DNA of 64,000 nt, taken from Methylobacterium sp. NEAU K (lineage in GTDB: Bacteria > Pseudomonadota > Alphaproteobacteria > Rhizobiales > Beijerinckiaceae). The stretch spans positions 62,001-126,000 of the forward strand of contig NZ_JAUYZJ010000010.1 in NCBI RefSeq assembly GCF_030700285.1. The letters run 5' to 3'. Of this stretch, positions 27,087-35,858 are shown piece by piece (position 1 is the first letter of the stretch; each line of letters begins with the position of its first letter). Under the pieces are notes generated by a model. That model saw only the letters and a list, made by a program, of their open reading frames with translations, had not been told where the DNA came from and made no database searches. The translations under genes were made by a program, and so were the position numbers.

Positions 27087-27932
27087 TCAGAGGCGCCGGA
27101 GCCCCGTCACCGGGCCGAAGCTGTTCTCGAGAATCCGCGCCACCGCGCCGGCCAGCGGCTCCACCGCCACCGCCATGTGGTGGCCGTTGGCGTGGATCAG
27201 GGTCCGGGCGTCGCGCATCATCCCGACATGGCCGCGCCAGAACACCAAGTCGCCGCGGCGCAGCCCGTCGAAGTCGAGCGGCAGGGGCTGGCCCAGATCC
27301 CGCTCCTGCATGTCCGCGTCGCGCGGGCAGGGCAGCCCCGCGGCGTCGAGGCAGAGCTGAACGAGACCCGAGCAGTCGAGCCCGAGGCTGGTGCGGCCGC
27401 CCCAGAGGTAGGGCGTCCCCACGAGCCGCTCGGCGGTGGCCGCGTAGTCGGCCTCGCGATGCGCCGCCGCGGCGCAGTGGCGGGCATAGACGTAGCCCCC
27501 CGGGGTCTCCAGGTACGGGCCCCTCTCGCCGGTGACCACGAGACGCGCACCGAGGCTGAGATGGGCGCGCACCGGCCGCTTCAGGTCCGGCTCGGGATAC
27601 AGGAACGTGCGCAGGGCGGTGACCCGGTGGGTCGGCTCGGGATCCACCCGCCCCAGGCAGGCGGCGGGCATGTAGCCGACATAGCCGTCCCGGACGAGTT
27701 GCACGAAGGCGAACCCGTCCTGTTCGGCGTAGAGATCCACGGCGTCGCCGAGCAGCGCCTCGGTGTCGAGCCCCGCCTCCGGGGACGGCCCCCGTCGCAG
27801 GGGGGCGACGGGCGTCACGACCCGGCGCGGTGTCGCCGCGACGTAGCGTTCCGCCGCGACCCGGCCGCGCAGGCGGATGTCGGCGACGTCCGGGCGCGAT
27901 GGGGTGAGGCGGGGATCGAGTGATTCGGTCAT
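27087..27932 (-). CDS. NlpC/P60 family C40 peptidase with bacterial SH3 domains
   Basis: 281 residues. The N-terminal half carries two SH3-like segments ([20 protein letters not shown] and [20 protein letters not shown]). The peptidase follows: [20 protein letters not shown] with the nucleophilic Cys (about residue 207), [16 protein letters not shown] with the catalytic His, and a third polar residue in [11 protein letters not shown]. Family members cut gamma-D-glutamyl-diaminopimelate bonds in peptidoglycan peptides. No signal peptide is seen, so it may act on recycled muropeptides in the cytoplasm. It stands alone, divergent from the next gene. Confidence 0.9.
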   Translation of the reverse strand: MTESLDPRLTPSRPDVADIRLRGRVAAERYVAATPRRVVTPVAPLRRGPSPEAGLDTEALLGDAVDLYAEQDGFAFVQLVRDGYVGYMPAACLGRVDPEPTHRVTALRTFLYPEPDLKRPVRAHLSLGARLVVTGERGPYLETPGGYVYARHCAAAAHREADYAATAERLVGTPYLWGGRTSLGLDCSGLVQLCLDAAGLPCPRDADMQERDLGQPLPLDFDGLRRGDLVFWRGHVGMMRDARTLIHANGHHMAVAVEPLAGAVARILENSFGPVTGLRRL

Positions 27933-28200
27933 GGCGGCGAGCTTATACCGTCGGTGCGGTGGCGATCCGACCCTGCGGGGCGGGTACCGGTGGCTGGCGG
28001 CCCGGGACGGGACGCGCTATTATGCCGCAGCGCGATGCCGGACCGCCTGGTCCGTGCCTACGGATTAGTCGCCCCTCCGGAGATAGCGTCGGTTCCGTGC
28101 CCAATGCGGTATCAACTGCGGCGAGGCATGTTTTCCGGACGGGCTTCGGGCGATTTTGATGCACTGCACAACCGGCGCGGAAGGCGCTATGTTTCCTGGG

Positions 28201-28554
28201 ATGAAGACTGCGAGTCGCCCCGTGAAGAAGACGCAGAAGAGCTTCGCCGACCTGCCGCCGATCCGGGTGCGCCGCGAGCCGCCGACGGTGAACGAGGCGG
28301 TCGCCGCCGCGCAGGATCTGGCCGACGATGTCGAGCAGCAGATCGAGATCGCCGCCGGCCTGATCGGGCTTCCGGCCGACGAGGTCCGCCCGCACGTCCT
28401 GGCGGCCAAGAAGATCAAGCCGGAGCGCGCGCCCGAGCGGATCCTGACCCATGCGAGCCCGAGCCGTGCGCCCCGCACCGTCGTGGTCGAGCGCCGCACC
28501 CGTCCGACCGTGGTGATCGAGCGCCGCAGCCGGCCCCTCGATCCCCGGCGCTGA
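28201..28554 (+). CDS. Hypothetical protein, basic
   Basis: 117 residues from MKTASRPVKK; an earlier in-frame ATG lies at 28156. Lys-rich N-terminus, then PIRVRREPPTVNEAVAAAQDL and an acidic helix (DDVEQQIEIAAGLIGLPADEV), then a basic Arg/Pro/Val-rich tail with near repeats (RTVVVERRTRPT, VVIERRSRP). No domain is recognised. Codon use looks like a real gene (strong G/C third positions). It stands alone between an NlpC/P60 gene and an SDR gene read in the opposite direction. Possibly nucleic-acid binding, judging only from charge. Confidence 0.6.
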   Translation: MKTASRPVKKTQKSFADLPPIRVRREPPTVNEAVAAAQDLADDVEQQIEIAAGLIGLPADEVRPHVLAAKKIKPERAPERILTHASPSRAPRTVVVERRTRPTVVIERRSRPLDPRR

Positions 28555-28607
28555 CCGCAGCGGGGCCGTCCGGCCCGGCCCCATCGGCCGGCGAGGCCGA
28601 TTCGCCG

Positions 28608-29294
28608 TCACCAAGCCAGAATCTGCCCGCGATAATCGAGGTAGTGGGCGCCGGGCCGGCCGAGCTGCGCCGCGATCACGTCGGCGAGGCCCGTGACGCT
28701 CGTGGCCACGTCGATGTCGGCCTCCGCCCCACCCATCTCGGTGCGCACCCAGCCCGGGTGCAGGATCAGCACCGAGACGTTCTCGGCCCGGTGCCGGATC
28801 TCGAAGCTGCGCGCCAGCGTGTTCAGCGCCGCCTTGCTGGCCCGGTAGTTTTCCCAGCCGCCATCCTGGTTCAGGCTGACGCTGCCGAGGATCGAACTCA
28901 TCAGGGCGATGCTGCCGCCGGGCGCCAGGCGGTCGAGGAAGGCCTCGGCGAAGCGGATCGGGCTGATCGCGTTGGTGAGGTAGACCTGCGCGGCCACCGC
29001 CCGGGGAACCGCGTGCAGCGGCTCGTGCGCCTGCGTGGCGACGCCGGCCACCACGAAGATCAGGTCGAAATGCTGCGCCGCCAGCCGGTCGTGCAGGGCG
29101 GCGACGCCCGCATCGTCGTCGATATCGGCGGTCTCGATGCGCAAAGCGTCCGACGCCAGGCGGGCGAGGTCGGGGGACGGCGTGCGCTGGGTGGCGGTGA
29201 CGCGCCAGCCGCGCTTCAGGAAGGTCTCGACGAGGCCGAGCCCCAGGCCGCGCGAGGCCCCGACGATGAGGGCGCTTCTCTGTGACTGAATCAT
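28608..29294 (-). CDS. Short-chain dehydrogenase/reductase
   Basis: 228 residues from MIQSQRSALIVGASRGLGLG. The much longer open frame upstream is a shadow. It has the glycine-rich cofactor motif GASRGLGLGL at 11-20, the structural FVVAGVATQ in place of NNAG, the active-site Ser in LMSSILGSVS and the Tyr/Lys pair in ENYRASKAALNTL. HPGWVRTEMGG is typical of classical SDRs of the YciK/CsgA-like group. Substrate unknown. The neighbouring mgtC gene starts upstream on the same strand, 95 bp away. Confidence 0.88.
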   Translation of the reverse strand: MIQSQRSALIVGASRGLGLGLVETFLKRGWRVTATQRTPSPDLARLASDALRIETADIDDDAGVAALHDRLAAQHFDLIFVVAGVATQAHEPLHAVPRAVAAQVYLTNAISPIRFAEAFLDRLAPGGSIALMSSILGSVSLNQDGGWENYRASKAALNTLARSFEIRHRAENVSVLILHPGWVRTEMGGAEADIDVATSVTGLADVIAAQLGRPGAHYLDYRGQILAW

Positions 29295-29389
29295 GGGGTT
29301 CTCCGGGATCGCCCGGATTAAGGTGCGGTCCGGTACCGAAATTTCATCCCCCGGCGCATCGGGCGCCGGCTCCGGAAAATCCCAAAGCA

Positions 29390-30100
29390 TCAGTCGGCGG
29401 TCTGGACCGACCAAGTGGCGTGGCGGATGCCGGGCGCCCGGGCCAGATCGCTGGTCACGGCATCCAGCTCGGACGCGTTGACGGCGCTGGCCGTGAGGGT
29501 CGCCACCACGTCGACCGCCCCCTCGCCGCGCTCCTCGACCTCGACGCTGCCGACCGGGTAGTTCGCCGCCTCCAGGCGCTCCACCAGCAGGTCCTGGGCG
29601 GGACCGGCCTCCCCCGGCGCGGTGGTGACTTGGACCTCGTAGGTCGCCTCGGTCGCGGATTCGCGGATCGGCGCGCGGTTGATGGCGTTCACGAGCGGCC
29701 GGAGCGCGGTGTTGCAGGCGAGCACCGTCACCGTCACGAACACGGCTTCGAGGGGCAGGTCGGCGCCGCAGAACGCCCCCACGGCGGCGGAGCACCACAG
29801 GGTGGCTGCCGTGTTGAGGCCGCGCACGTTCATCCCCTCCTTCATGATCACGCCGGCCCCCAGGAAGCCGATGCCGGAGATCACGTAGGCCACCGTGCGG
29901 GTCCCACCGTCCGGGCCGGTCAGGCGCATGCCGAGATCGACGAAGGCTGAGGCGCCCACCGCCACCAGCACCGCCGTGCGCAGGCCCGCGGTGCGCTGCC
30001 GGTACTGGCGCTCGGCCCCGATCGCCGTGCCCAGCACGAAGGCCACGAGCAGGCCGATGGCCGATTTCAGTTCTTCGGGCAGGGCGGCGTAGCTGGTCAT
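29390..30100 (-). CDS. MgtC/SapB family membrane protein
   Basis: 236 residues from MTSYAALPEEL. The membrane part has four to five helices with AFVLGTAIGAERQYRQRTAG, VAVGASAFVDLGM, SGIGFLGAGVIMKEGMNVRG and TLWCSAAVGAFCG, all MgtC signatures. A C-terminal ACT-like cytoplasmic domain follows (YEVQVTTAPGEAG to the end). MgtC proteins are linked to growth at low magnesium and to regulation of the F-type ATPase, not proven transport. No Mg2+-sensing leader was recognised. It is divergent from moxR. Confidence 0.9.
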   Translation of the reverse strand: MTSYAALPEELKSAIGLLVAFVLGTAIGAERQYRQRTAGLRTAVLVAVGASAFVDLGMRLTGPDGGTRTVAYVISGIGFLGAGVIMKEGMNVRGLNTAATLWCSAAVGAFCGADLPLEAVFVTVTVLACNTALRPLVNAINRAPIRESATEATYEVQVTTAPGEAGPAQDLLVERLEAANYPVGSVEVEERGEGAVDVVATLTASAVNASELDAVTSDLARAPGIRHATWSVQTAD

Positions 30101-30336
30101 CGGGCGTCTCTTGAGAGCGGGGCGGTGACGAAACCGTGACATCATGGCCCGGCAGGAGGCCTGAACGGTGGAATGGCCGGGATTGACGGCCGTACCGGCC
30201 AGCGGGCAAACCGGCAGCAGCCTGAGGATCCGTTAAGAATTCGGGACCCGGTCGAGGAGACGTGCAGGATGCAGGATACGGCCCCCGCGGCGGGATATCT
30301 CCGCGCACCATCGTGCCGCGAAACATCGTCCCCCGC
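30101..30336. promoter_or_regulatory. Divergent promoter region between mgtC and moxR
   Basis: A 236-bp gap between divergent starts, so it must carry promoters for both the mgtC gene and the seven-gene moxR operon. A short AT-richer patch (CCGTTAAGAATTCGG, near 30229-30243) is the most promoter-like part. A longer moxR frame starting at 30262 is possible but has an atypical N-terminus. No operator could be identified. Confidence 0.4.
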
Positions 30337-31338
30337 ATGAGCGACGCCCTCGCCGAACGCCGGCCCGAGGCCGCCCCGGACGCGGCCCTGTACGGGCGCG
30401 TCATGGCGCTTCGCGAAGGGCTGGAGCGCGGCCTGATCGGCAGCGCCGGCCTGGTCGAACGCCTGCTGATCGGGCTCCTCACCGGCGGCCACCTGCTGAT
30501 CGAGGGCGCGCCGGGTCTCGCCAAGACCCGCGCCGTCAAGCGGCTGGCCGACGGCCTCGACGGCTCCTTCGCGCGCATCCAGTGCACGCCGGACCTGATG
30601 CCGGCGGATCTGACCGGCACCACCGTCTGGCGCCAGGACAGCGGCAGCTTCGAGTTCCTGCCCGGCCCCCTGTTCCACGCCCTGATCCTGGTGGACGAGG
30701 TCAACCGGGCGCCCCCGAAGGTGCAGTCGGCGCTGCTCGAATCCATGGCCGAGGGGCAGGTCACGGTCTCGGGCCAGACGCACCGGCTCTCCGACCCGTT
30801 CATGGTCGTGGCGACCCAGAACCCGATCGAGCATGCCGGCACCTTCCCCCTGCCGGAGGCGCAGCTCGACCGCTTCCTCCTGCACGTCGTGGTCGACATG
30901 CCCGACGAAGCCACCGAGCGGGCGATCCTCGACCTCGTGGAGGGCGAGATCACCCACCACGTCGCGGCGATGCCGGTGCGCCTGTCGCTCGCCGACGTGC
31001 GCGCCGCCCGGGAGGCGGCGCTGGCCACCTACGTGTCGCCCGCCCTCAAGGACTATCTCGTCCGTCTGGTGGCGGCGACCCGCACTGACGCGGCGGCACC
31101 GGACCTGCGGGCGATGATCGAGCACCCGGCCTCGCCGCGGGGCACCCTGGCGCTGATGATGGCCGGCAAGGCCAGGGCCTGGCTGCGGGGCCGCGACCAC
31201 GTCATCCCGGAGGACGTCACCGATCTCGCGAGGGACGCCCTCTCCCACCGCATCGGCCTGACCTGGCGGGCGGCCGCCGAGGGGAAGACAGCCCGCGGCC
31301 TCGTCGGCGAGCTGGTGCAGCGGGTCCGGGCGCTCTGA
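30337..31338 (+). CDS. moxR: MoxR family AAA+ ATPase
   Basis: 333 residues from MSDALAERRPE. MoxR signatures in order: Walker A LIEGAPGLAKTRAVK, IQCTPDLMPADLTGT, FLPGPLFHALILVDEVNRAP (Walker B), ALLESMAEGQVTVSG, VVATQNPIEHAGTFPLPEAQ (sensor 1) and LDRFLLHV. MoxR ATPases act as chaperones, usually with VWA-domain partners, for metal insertion or maturation of periplasmic enzymes; the founding case is methanol dehydrogenase. It is the first gene of a seven-gene operon and is followed by a DUF58 gene. Confidence 0.93.
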   Translation: MSDALAERRPEAAPDAALYGRVMALREGLERGLIGSAGLVERLLIGLLTGGHLLIEGAPGLAKTRAVKRLADGLDGSFARIQCTPDLMPADLTGTTVWRQDSGSFEFLPGPLFHALILVDEVNRAPPKVQSALLESMAEGQVTVSGQTHRLSDPFMVVATQNPIEHAGTFPLPEAQLDRFLLHVVVDMPDEATERAILDLVEGEITHHVAAMPVRLSLADVRAAREAALATYVSPALKDYLVRLVAATRTDAAAPDLRAMIEHPASPRGTLALMMAGKARAWLRGRDHVIPEDVTDLARDALSHRIGLTWRAAAEGKTARGLVGELVQRVRAL

Positions 31339-31371
31339 GGGTGTTCGGGTTCCTGCACACGCGACGCGACG

Positions 31372-31470
31372 CTCCTCCCTCCTCTGCGGGATACGGTGAC
31401 CTGCGAAGCGGTTCGGGCCGGGACGAGGTCCTGCAAGGGGGGCAGCGCGACGGTGCGGGCTACGGCATCC
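31372..31470. repeat. Family 1 palindromic repeat between moxR and the DUF58 gene
   Basis: CTCCTCCCTCCTCTGCGGG, then GACCTGCGAAGCGGTTCGGG and GGGGGGCAGCGCGACGGT match the left arm and centre of the paired repeats. No clear right arm follows. The frame through it is open, which lets the next gene be read from 31341 with a repeat-encoded N-terminus. Confidence 0.6.
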
Positions 31471-31490
31471 AACTCTCGGGTGAGGCGCTG

Positions 31491-32354
31491 ATGGGCCTGC
31501 GCCACCTCGCCCGGCGGGGCGCGGCGCCCGCGACCCGGACGCTGGCGGGGCTGCCCGGCGGCATCGTCACGCGGCGGCGCGGGCGGGGGTCCGAGCCGGA
31601 GGACGTGCGGCTCTGGTCCGAGGGCGACGACCGCCGCTTCATCGACCGCAACGCAACGGCGCGCACCGGGCAGCTGCACGTGCGCACCCATCACGACGAG
31701 CGTGACCGGGCCGTGGTGCTGCTCGCTGATTTCCGGCCCTCCATGCTGTTCGGCACCCGCCGGGCGCTGCGCTCGGTGGCGGCCGCCGAGGCCCTGGCGC
31801 TGCTCGGCTGGCGGGTCGCCGCCGATGGCGGCCGGGTCGGCCTCGCGGTCGCGGCCTCGGGGGCGCCGATCGTGCTGCGGCCGGCAGGCGGCGAGCGCGC
31901 CATGATCGCGGTGACCGGGGCCCTGGCCCAGGCGCATGCGGGCGCCCTCGCGGCGGCCCCGGAGGCGCAAGGCCGCGCGGAGCCGCCGCTGGAGGCGACG
32001 CTCGGGCTGGCGCGCAGCCTGCTGCCGTCGGGCGGCCACCTCGTCGTCGCCAGCGCCCTCGACGCCCCCGGCCCGGGCTTCGACGAGTTGCTGACGCTGC
32101 TGGCCGAGCGGATCGCGATCCGGCTGATCCTGGTCAGCGACGCCTTCGAGCGTGCCCGCCCCCCCGGCTACTACCCCTTCGCCCTCCCGGACGGGCGCCG
32201 CGGGACCGCGCTCCCGTCCGCGACGCAGGGCGGGACGGCCGAGGCGCGGCTCGCCGATTATGCCCGCCGCGGCATCGCCGGGGTCCGCCTCGACGTCGAG
32301 GCCGGCCCCGAGGCCTATGCGCCGCTGATGGAGCGCCTCGATGCCGTTCTGTGA
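31491..32354 (+). CDS. DUF58 protein (MoxS-like)
   Basis: 287 residues from MGLRHLARRG; a start at 31341 would add 50 residues encoded by a family 1 repeat and is judged an artefact or a recent extension. DUF58 core: VRLWSEGDDRRFIDRNATAR, then RTHHDERDRAVVLLADFRPS (degenerate VWA-like strand and loop). The C-terminal part is a VWA-like fold ending in a helix. DUF58 proteins occur in nearly all MoxR operons; in methylotrophs the counterpart is MxaS. The ribosome site for 31491 is not obvious (GGTGAGGCGCTG). Confidence 0.85.
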   Translation: MGLRHLARRGAAPATRTLAGLPGGIVTRRRGRGSEPEDVRLWSEGDDRRFIDRNATARTGQLHVRTHHDERDRAVVLLADFRPSMLFGTRRALRSVAAAEALALLGWRVAADGGRVGLAVAASGAPIVLRPAGGERAMIAVTGALAQAHAGALAAAPEAQGRAEPPLEATLGLARSLLPSGGHLVVASALDAPGPGFDELLTLLAERIAIRLILVSDAFERARPPGYYPFALPDGRRGTALPSATQGGTAEARLADYARRGIAGVRLDVEAGPEAYAPLMERLDAVL

Positions 32355-32378
32355 GGCCGGGCGCGGCGGGTCGGTGCG

Positions 32379-32912
32379 ATGAATCCCGCTGACGCCCCCC
32401 TCACCCTCGACCAGCTCCGCGGCCTGCACCTGCCCGGCGGTGCCGCGGGCGCCGTGCAGGGCGAGATCGTCGCTGCCGCGTCCCTGGGCTTCCTCGCCGC
32501 CCTGCTGGTCGGGCTGGTCCGCCACCTGCGCGGCCGAGCCCGGGCGAGCCTGCGCCGGGCCGCGCTCGCCGAGCTCGCCCGCTCGCGCGGGCTCGACCCG
32601 GAGGCGCGCCTCGTGGCGCAGGCCCGCCTGCTGCGCCGCCTCGCCCGGACGCTGGAGGAGGCGCCGCCGATATGGCGACCGGTCGGGCGTGCGCGCGCGC
32701 GTCTCAGGACGGGCCCGGATCCGGCGACCGGCGCCGCGGCCCGGGAGACCGGGGCGGCCTGGGCCGGCCGCCTCGACGGGCTGCTGGCCACCGACTTCTT
32801 CACCCGGGGGGCCGGCCGGGTACTCGCCGACGGGCTCTACCGGCGGCAGGCCCCCGACCTCGATGCCCTGGACGCCGAGCTCGGCCGCCTGATCGTACGG
32901 CTGCGGACATGA
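32379..32912 (+). CDS. DUF4381 protein (MxaA/MoxA-position membrane protein)
   Basis: 177 residues. LTLDQLRGLHLPGGAAG at the N-terminus and one membrane segment (AASLGFLAALLVGLVRHL, about residues 34-51) are typical of DUF4381. An Arg/Ala-rich cytoplasmic region and FFTRGAGRVLADGLYRRQAP follow. Such proteins sit between DUF58 and VWA genes in MoxR operons; the function is unknown. Its stop overlaps the start of the next gene (ATGA). Confidence 0.85.
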   Translation: MNPADAPLTLDQLRGLHLPGGAAGAVQGEIVAAASLGFLAALLVGLVRHLRGRARASLRRAALAELARSRGLDPEARLVAQARLLRRLARTLEEAPPIWRPVGRARARLRTGPDPATGAAARETGAAWAGRLDGLLATDFFTRGAGRVLADGLYRRQAPDLDALDAELGRLIVRLRT

Positions 32913-33970
32913 CCGGCCTCCTGACCGGCCTCCTGCCCGCCTGGCTCGGCACGCAGGTCTCGGCCTTCGCCTCGGCCTTCGACCTCGCGACGCCCTGGGC
33001 GCTCCTCGCGCTGCCCCTGCCGCTGCTTGCCGCGCGCCTGCTCCCGGCCGAGCCGGAGGGCGGCAGCGGCGCCCTGCTCGTGCCCGGCACGCTGGTGGGC
33101 GAGGCGCGCTCCGGCGCCGACCTCGCCGCCCGCGGGCGGCGCCGCGCGGCCCTGACCTGGACCCTCTGGGCGGCCCTCGTGGTCGCGCTCTCCGGCCCCC
33201 GCCTGGTGATGCCGGCCGCCGCGCTCCCCGCTTCGGGCCGGGAGATCATGATCGCCATGGACCTGTCCGGCTCAATGGAGCGGCGCGACTTCGCCCTGGA
33301 CGGCGAGACCGTGACCCGGCTCGCCGCGGTCAAGCGCGTCGGCACGGACTTCATCCGGCGCCGGGCGGGCGACCGGATCGGCCTCGTGATCTTCGCCGAC
33401 CAGGCCTACGTGGCCGCCGCTCCGAGCTTCGACACGGCCGCCGTGGCGCGCGCCCTCGACGAGGCGACCATCGGCATCAGCGGCCGCTCCACAGGCATCG
33501 GCGACGGCCTCGGGCTCGCCATGCGCCGGCTCGACCCCAGGGATGCCGAAGCGGAGGCATCCGGCGCGCCCCCGGCCCGCCTGCCGGCCGCGAAGGCCGT
33601 GATCCTGCTCTCGGACGGCGCCAACAATGCCGGCCAGACCGCGCCCAAGGACGTGGCCGCTCTGGCCCGGGAACTGGGCATCAAGGTCTACACCATCGCG
33701 CTCGGTCCCCGGGACATGGCGGACGCCGACGGCGAGCAGGACGTGGTCGATACCGAGACCCTGCGCGACATGGCGCAGGCGAGCGGCGGCGAGGCCTTTC
33801 GGGTGCGTACCACCGACGACCTGGTCCGGGTCGCCGATGCCATCGACCGGCTGGAGGGCGGACGGGCCATGGCCCCGCCCCTGCCCCTGCGCCGGGACCT
33901 CTGGCCCTGGCCGGCCGCCCTGGCGCTGGCCGCCGCCGCCGCCCTGCTGGCGACCCGGAGGGGCGCGTGA
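32909..33970 (+). CDS. VWA-domain membrane protein (BatA/MxaC-like)
   Basis: 353 residues from MTGLLTGLLPAWL; the ATG overlaps the DUF4381 stop. Two N-terminal membrane segments flank a short basic loop. The VWA domain has the MIDAS motif AMDLSGSMERRD (D-x-S-x-S), then VIFADQAYVAAAPSF, STGIGDGLGLAMRRLD and ILLSDGANNAGQT. A last membrane helix closes the protein. In Bat/Mxa systems such proteins work with the MoxR ATPase at the periplasmic side of the inner membrane. The MIDAS looks able to bind metal. Confidence 0.9.
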   Translation: MTGLLTGLLPAWLGTQVSAFASAFDLATPWALLALPLPLLAARLLPAEPEGGSGALLVPGTLVGEARSGADLAARGRRRAALTWTLWAALVVALSGPRLVMPAAALPASGREIMIAMDLSGSMERRDFALDGETVTRLAAVKRVGTDFIRRRAGDRIGLVIFADQAYVAAAPSFDTAAVARALDEATIGISGRSTGIGDGLGLAMRRLDPRDAEAEASGAPPARLPAAKAVILLSDGANNAGQTAPKDVAALARELGIKVYTIALGPRDMADADGEQDVVDTETLRDMAQASGGEAFRVRTTDDLVRVADAIDRLEGGRAMAPPLPLRRDLWPWPAALALAAAAALLATRRGA

Positions 33971-34902
33971 TGCTCGCCGCGCTCGGAAGCTTCGCGCTCC
34001 TGCGCCCGTGGTGGTTCGCGGCTCTTCCCGTCGTGGTCCTGCTGGCCCTGCGCGCGGCGTGGCGGGCGGCGCCGCTCGGCGACTGGGCGCGGGCGGTCGA
34101 TCCGGGGCTGATGGCCCATCTCGCCCGCACCGGCGCCGTGCTCGGCGGGCGGCGGCAGGCGAACCGCGCCGCCGCGGTGGCGGCCGGGGCGATCGCCCTC
34201 GCCCTCACGGGCCCCGCGGTGGAGCGCCAGGACGGGGCGACCTTCCGCAACCTCGACGAGACCGTGATCGTCGTCGACCTCTCGCGCTCGGTCGCCGAGG
34301 GCGGCGATCTCCGGGCCGTCCGGCAGGCGGCCGCCGCCGTGGCGGAGGCCGCCGGCACCCGGGCCGTCTCCCTGGTCGTCTATGCCGGCGACGCCTACCT
34401 CGCATCCTCGCCCACCACCGACCGTGACAGCCTCGGCACCACCCTGTTCGCCCTCGACGCCGACACCGTCCCGGACCGCGGCAGCCATCCCGAGCGCGGG
34501 CTGGCGCTCGCTCGCCGCACCCTCGCGGAGGCCGACGTGGTGGCGGCCGACGTGGTGCTGATCAGCGACGGCGACGGGATCGGCGAGGCGGCCACCCGGG
34601 AGGCCCGCGGCATCGCCGAGCGGGGCTGGCGCCTCCAGGCCCTGTTCGTGCCAGCCGACAAGCCGCTGCCGCCGGGCTCGCCCAAGCACGACCGGGCGGC
34701 GCTCGACGCCCTGGCGCGGGCCGGCGGCGGCATCGTCGCCGATATCGCCAGCCCCGGCCCGGTGCTCGATGCGGTCGGGGCCGGCACAGCCCAGCACCTC
34801 GCCGCCGGCGGCTACGGCGTGCTGGCCTATGCCGATCTCGGGCGCTGGCTGCTGCTGATCGCGGCCCTGCCGGCGCTCGTCCTGTTCCGCAGGAGCGCGT
34901 GA
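33967..34902 (+). CDS. Second VWA-domain membrane protein (BatB/MxaL-like)
   Basis: 311 residues; the start overlaps the previous stop (ATGA). Two N-terminal membrane segments are followed by a VWA domain with VIVVDLSRSVAEGGD (D-x-S-x-S kept), SLVVYAGDAYLASSPTTD and VVLISDGDGIGEA, and a C-terminal membrane helix (WLLLIAALPALVLF). It is shorter than the first VWA protein and probably pairs with it. Its stop overlaps the TPR gene start (ATGA). Confidence 0.9.
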   Translation: MMLAALGSFALLRPWWFAALPVVVLLALRAAWRAAPLGDWARAVDPGLMAHLARTGAVLGGRRQANRAAAVAAGAIALALTGPAVERQDGATFRNLDETVIVVDLSRSVAEGGDLRAVRQAAAAVAEAAGTRAVSLVVYAGDAYLASSPTTDRDSLGTTLFALDADTVPDRGSHPERGLALARRTLAEADVVAADVVLISDGDGIGEAATREARGIAERGWRLQALFVPADKPLPPGSPKHDRAALDALARAGGGIVADIASPGPVLDAVGAGTAQHLAAGGYGVLAYADLGRWLLLIAALPALVLFRRSA

Positions 34903-35858
34903 TGCCGCTGCTGACCCTGCCGAGGACCCTGCCGAAGACCGGCGCCGCCCTCCCGATCCGCGCCGGCCTGACCGCCGACTGGCGGCGGCGCTTCGTGAGC
35001 TGGCGGCGCATCGTCCGGCTGGCCGGCTTGGCGCTCGCCGGCCTCGGCCTCGTGGCCCTGCTCGCCGTCTCGCAGCCCCGCACCGGGCTGGGGCGTCTGC
35101 TGATGGGCCTGGGCCTGCCCGGCCTCGCCGCCGATCTCATGGTCGATCCGGCCTGGCGCGGGCCCGCCCTCTACCAGGCCGGCCGCTACGGCGAAGCGGT
35201 CGCGCTCTTCCGCAACGGCGGCCGCCGGGCGAGCTACAATCTCGGCAACGCGCTGGCGCGATCGGGGGATCTCGACGGCGCGCTGGCGGCCTACGACGAG
35301 GCCCTGCGCTTCGACCCGCGCGACGCCGACGCGCAGGCCAACCGCTCGCTGATCGCCCGGATGGTCGCGGAGGTGATCGACCGCGGCCCCGGCGGCGGCA
35401 TCGCGAACGGCACCGCCCAGTACGGCGCCCGCTACAACAACACCGGCAACCAAGACCAGAACAACGACATCAACGCCGCCTCGAGCGGCGAGGGCTTGGC
35501 CGGCAACCGGGAATCCAACGCCAGCGCCTCCCTGCCCGGCAACAGCAAGGTCGCCCGCCGCGGCCGGGCCGAGCAGCAATCGATCGACCCCGGCAGGGGC
35601 CAGGCCCGCGGCTCGGCCGGCGACGCGGCCGGGCGCGGGCGCACCGGCGGCGGCTCGGCCATGGTCGCCGAGGCGCCCGAGCGCGAGGTCCGCCGGGTGA
35701 CGAAGAGCTTCGAGGCTCACGAGATCCGTCCCGACCGGCTCTGGCTCCGGACCCTCCCGGACGATCCCGGCCGCTATCTCAAGCTGCGCCTGCGCGCCGA
35801 GCAGACCCGCCGGATCGAGGCCGGCACCGCCATCCCGGCCGGGAGTAATCCGTGGTGA
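34899..35858 (+). CDS. TPR-containing membrane protein (BatC-like)
   Basis: 319 residues. A membrane segment lies at about 41-58 (RLAGLALAGLGLVALLAV). TPR repeats follow at about 85-145 (ALYQAGRYGEAVALFRNGG and YNLGNALARSGDLDGALAAY). Then comes a long Asn/Gly/Ser/Arg-rich low-complexity region (YNNTGNQDQNNDINAASS) and a C-terminal segment HEIRPDRLWLRTLPDDPGRY, known from BatB/C fusion proteins. The TPR and the conserved WLRTL segment suggest a scaffold for the MoxR/VWA complex. It overlaps the BatD gene by 7 bp (GTGGTGA). Confidence 0.85.
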   Translation: MMPLLTLPRTLPKTGAALPIRAGLTADWRRRFVSWRRIVRLAGLALAGLGLVALLAVSQPRTGLGRLLMGLGLPGLAADLMVDPAWRGPALYQAGRYGEAVALFRNGGRRASYNLGNALARSGDLDGALAAYDEALRFDPRDADAQANRSLIARMVAEVIDRGPGGGIANGTAQYGARYNNTGNQDQNNDINAASSGEGLAGNRESNASASLPGNSKVARRGRAEQQSIDPGRGQARGSAGDAAGRGRTGGGSAMVAEAPEREVRRVTKSFEAHEIRPDRLWLRTLPDDPGRYLKLRLRAEQTRRIEAGTAIPAGSNPW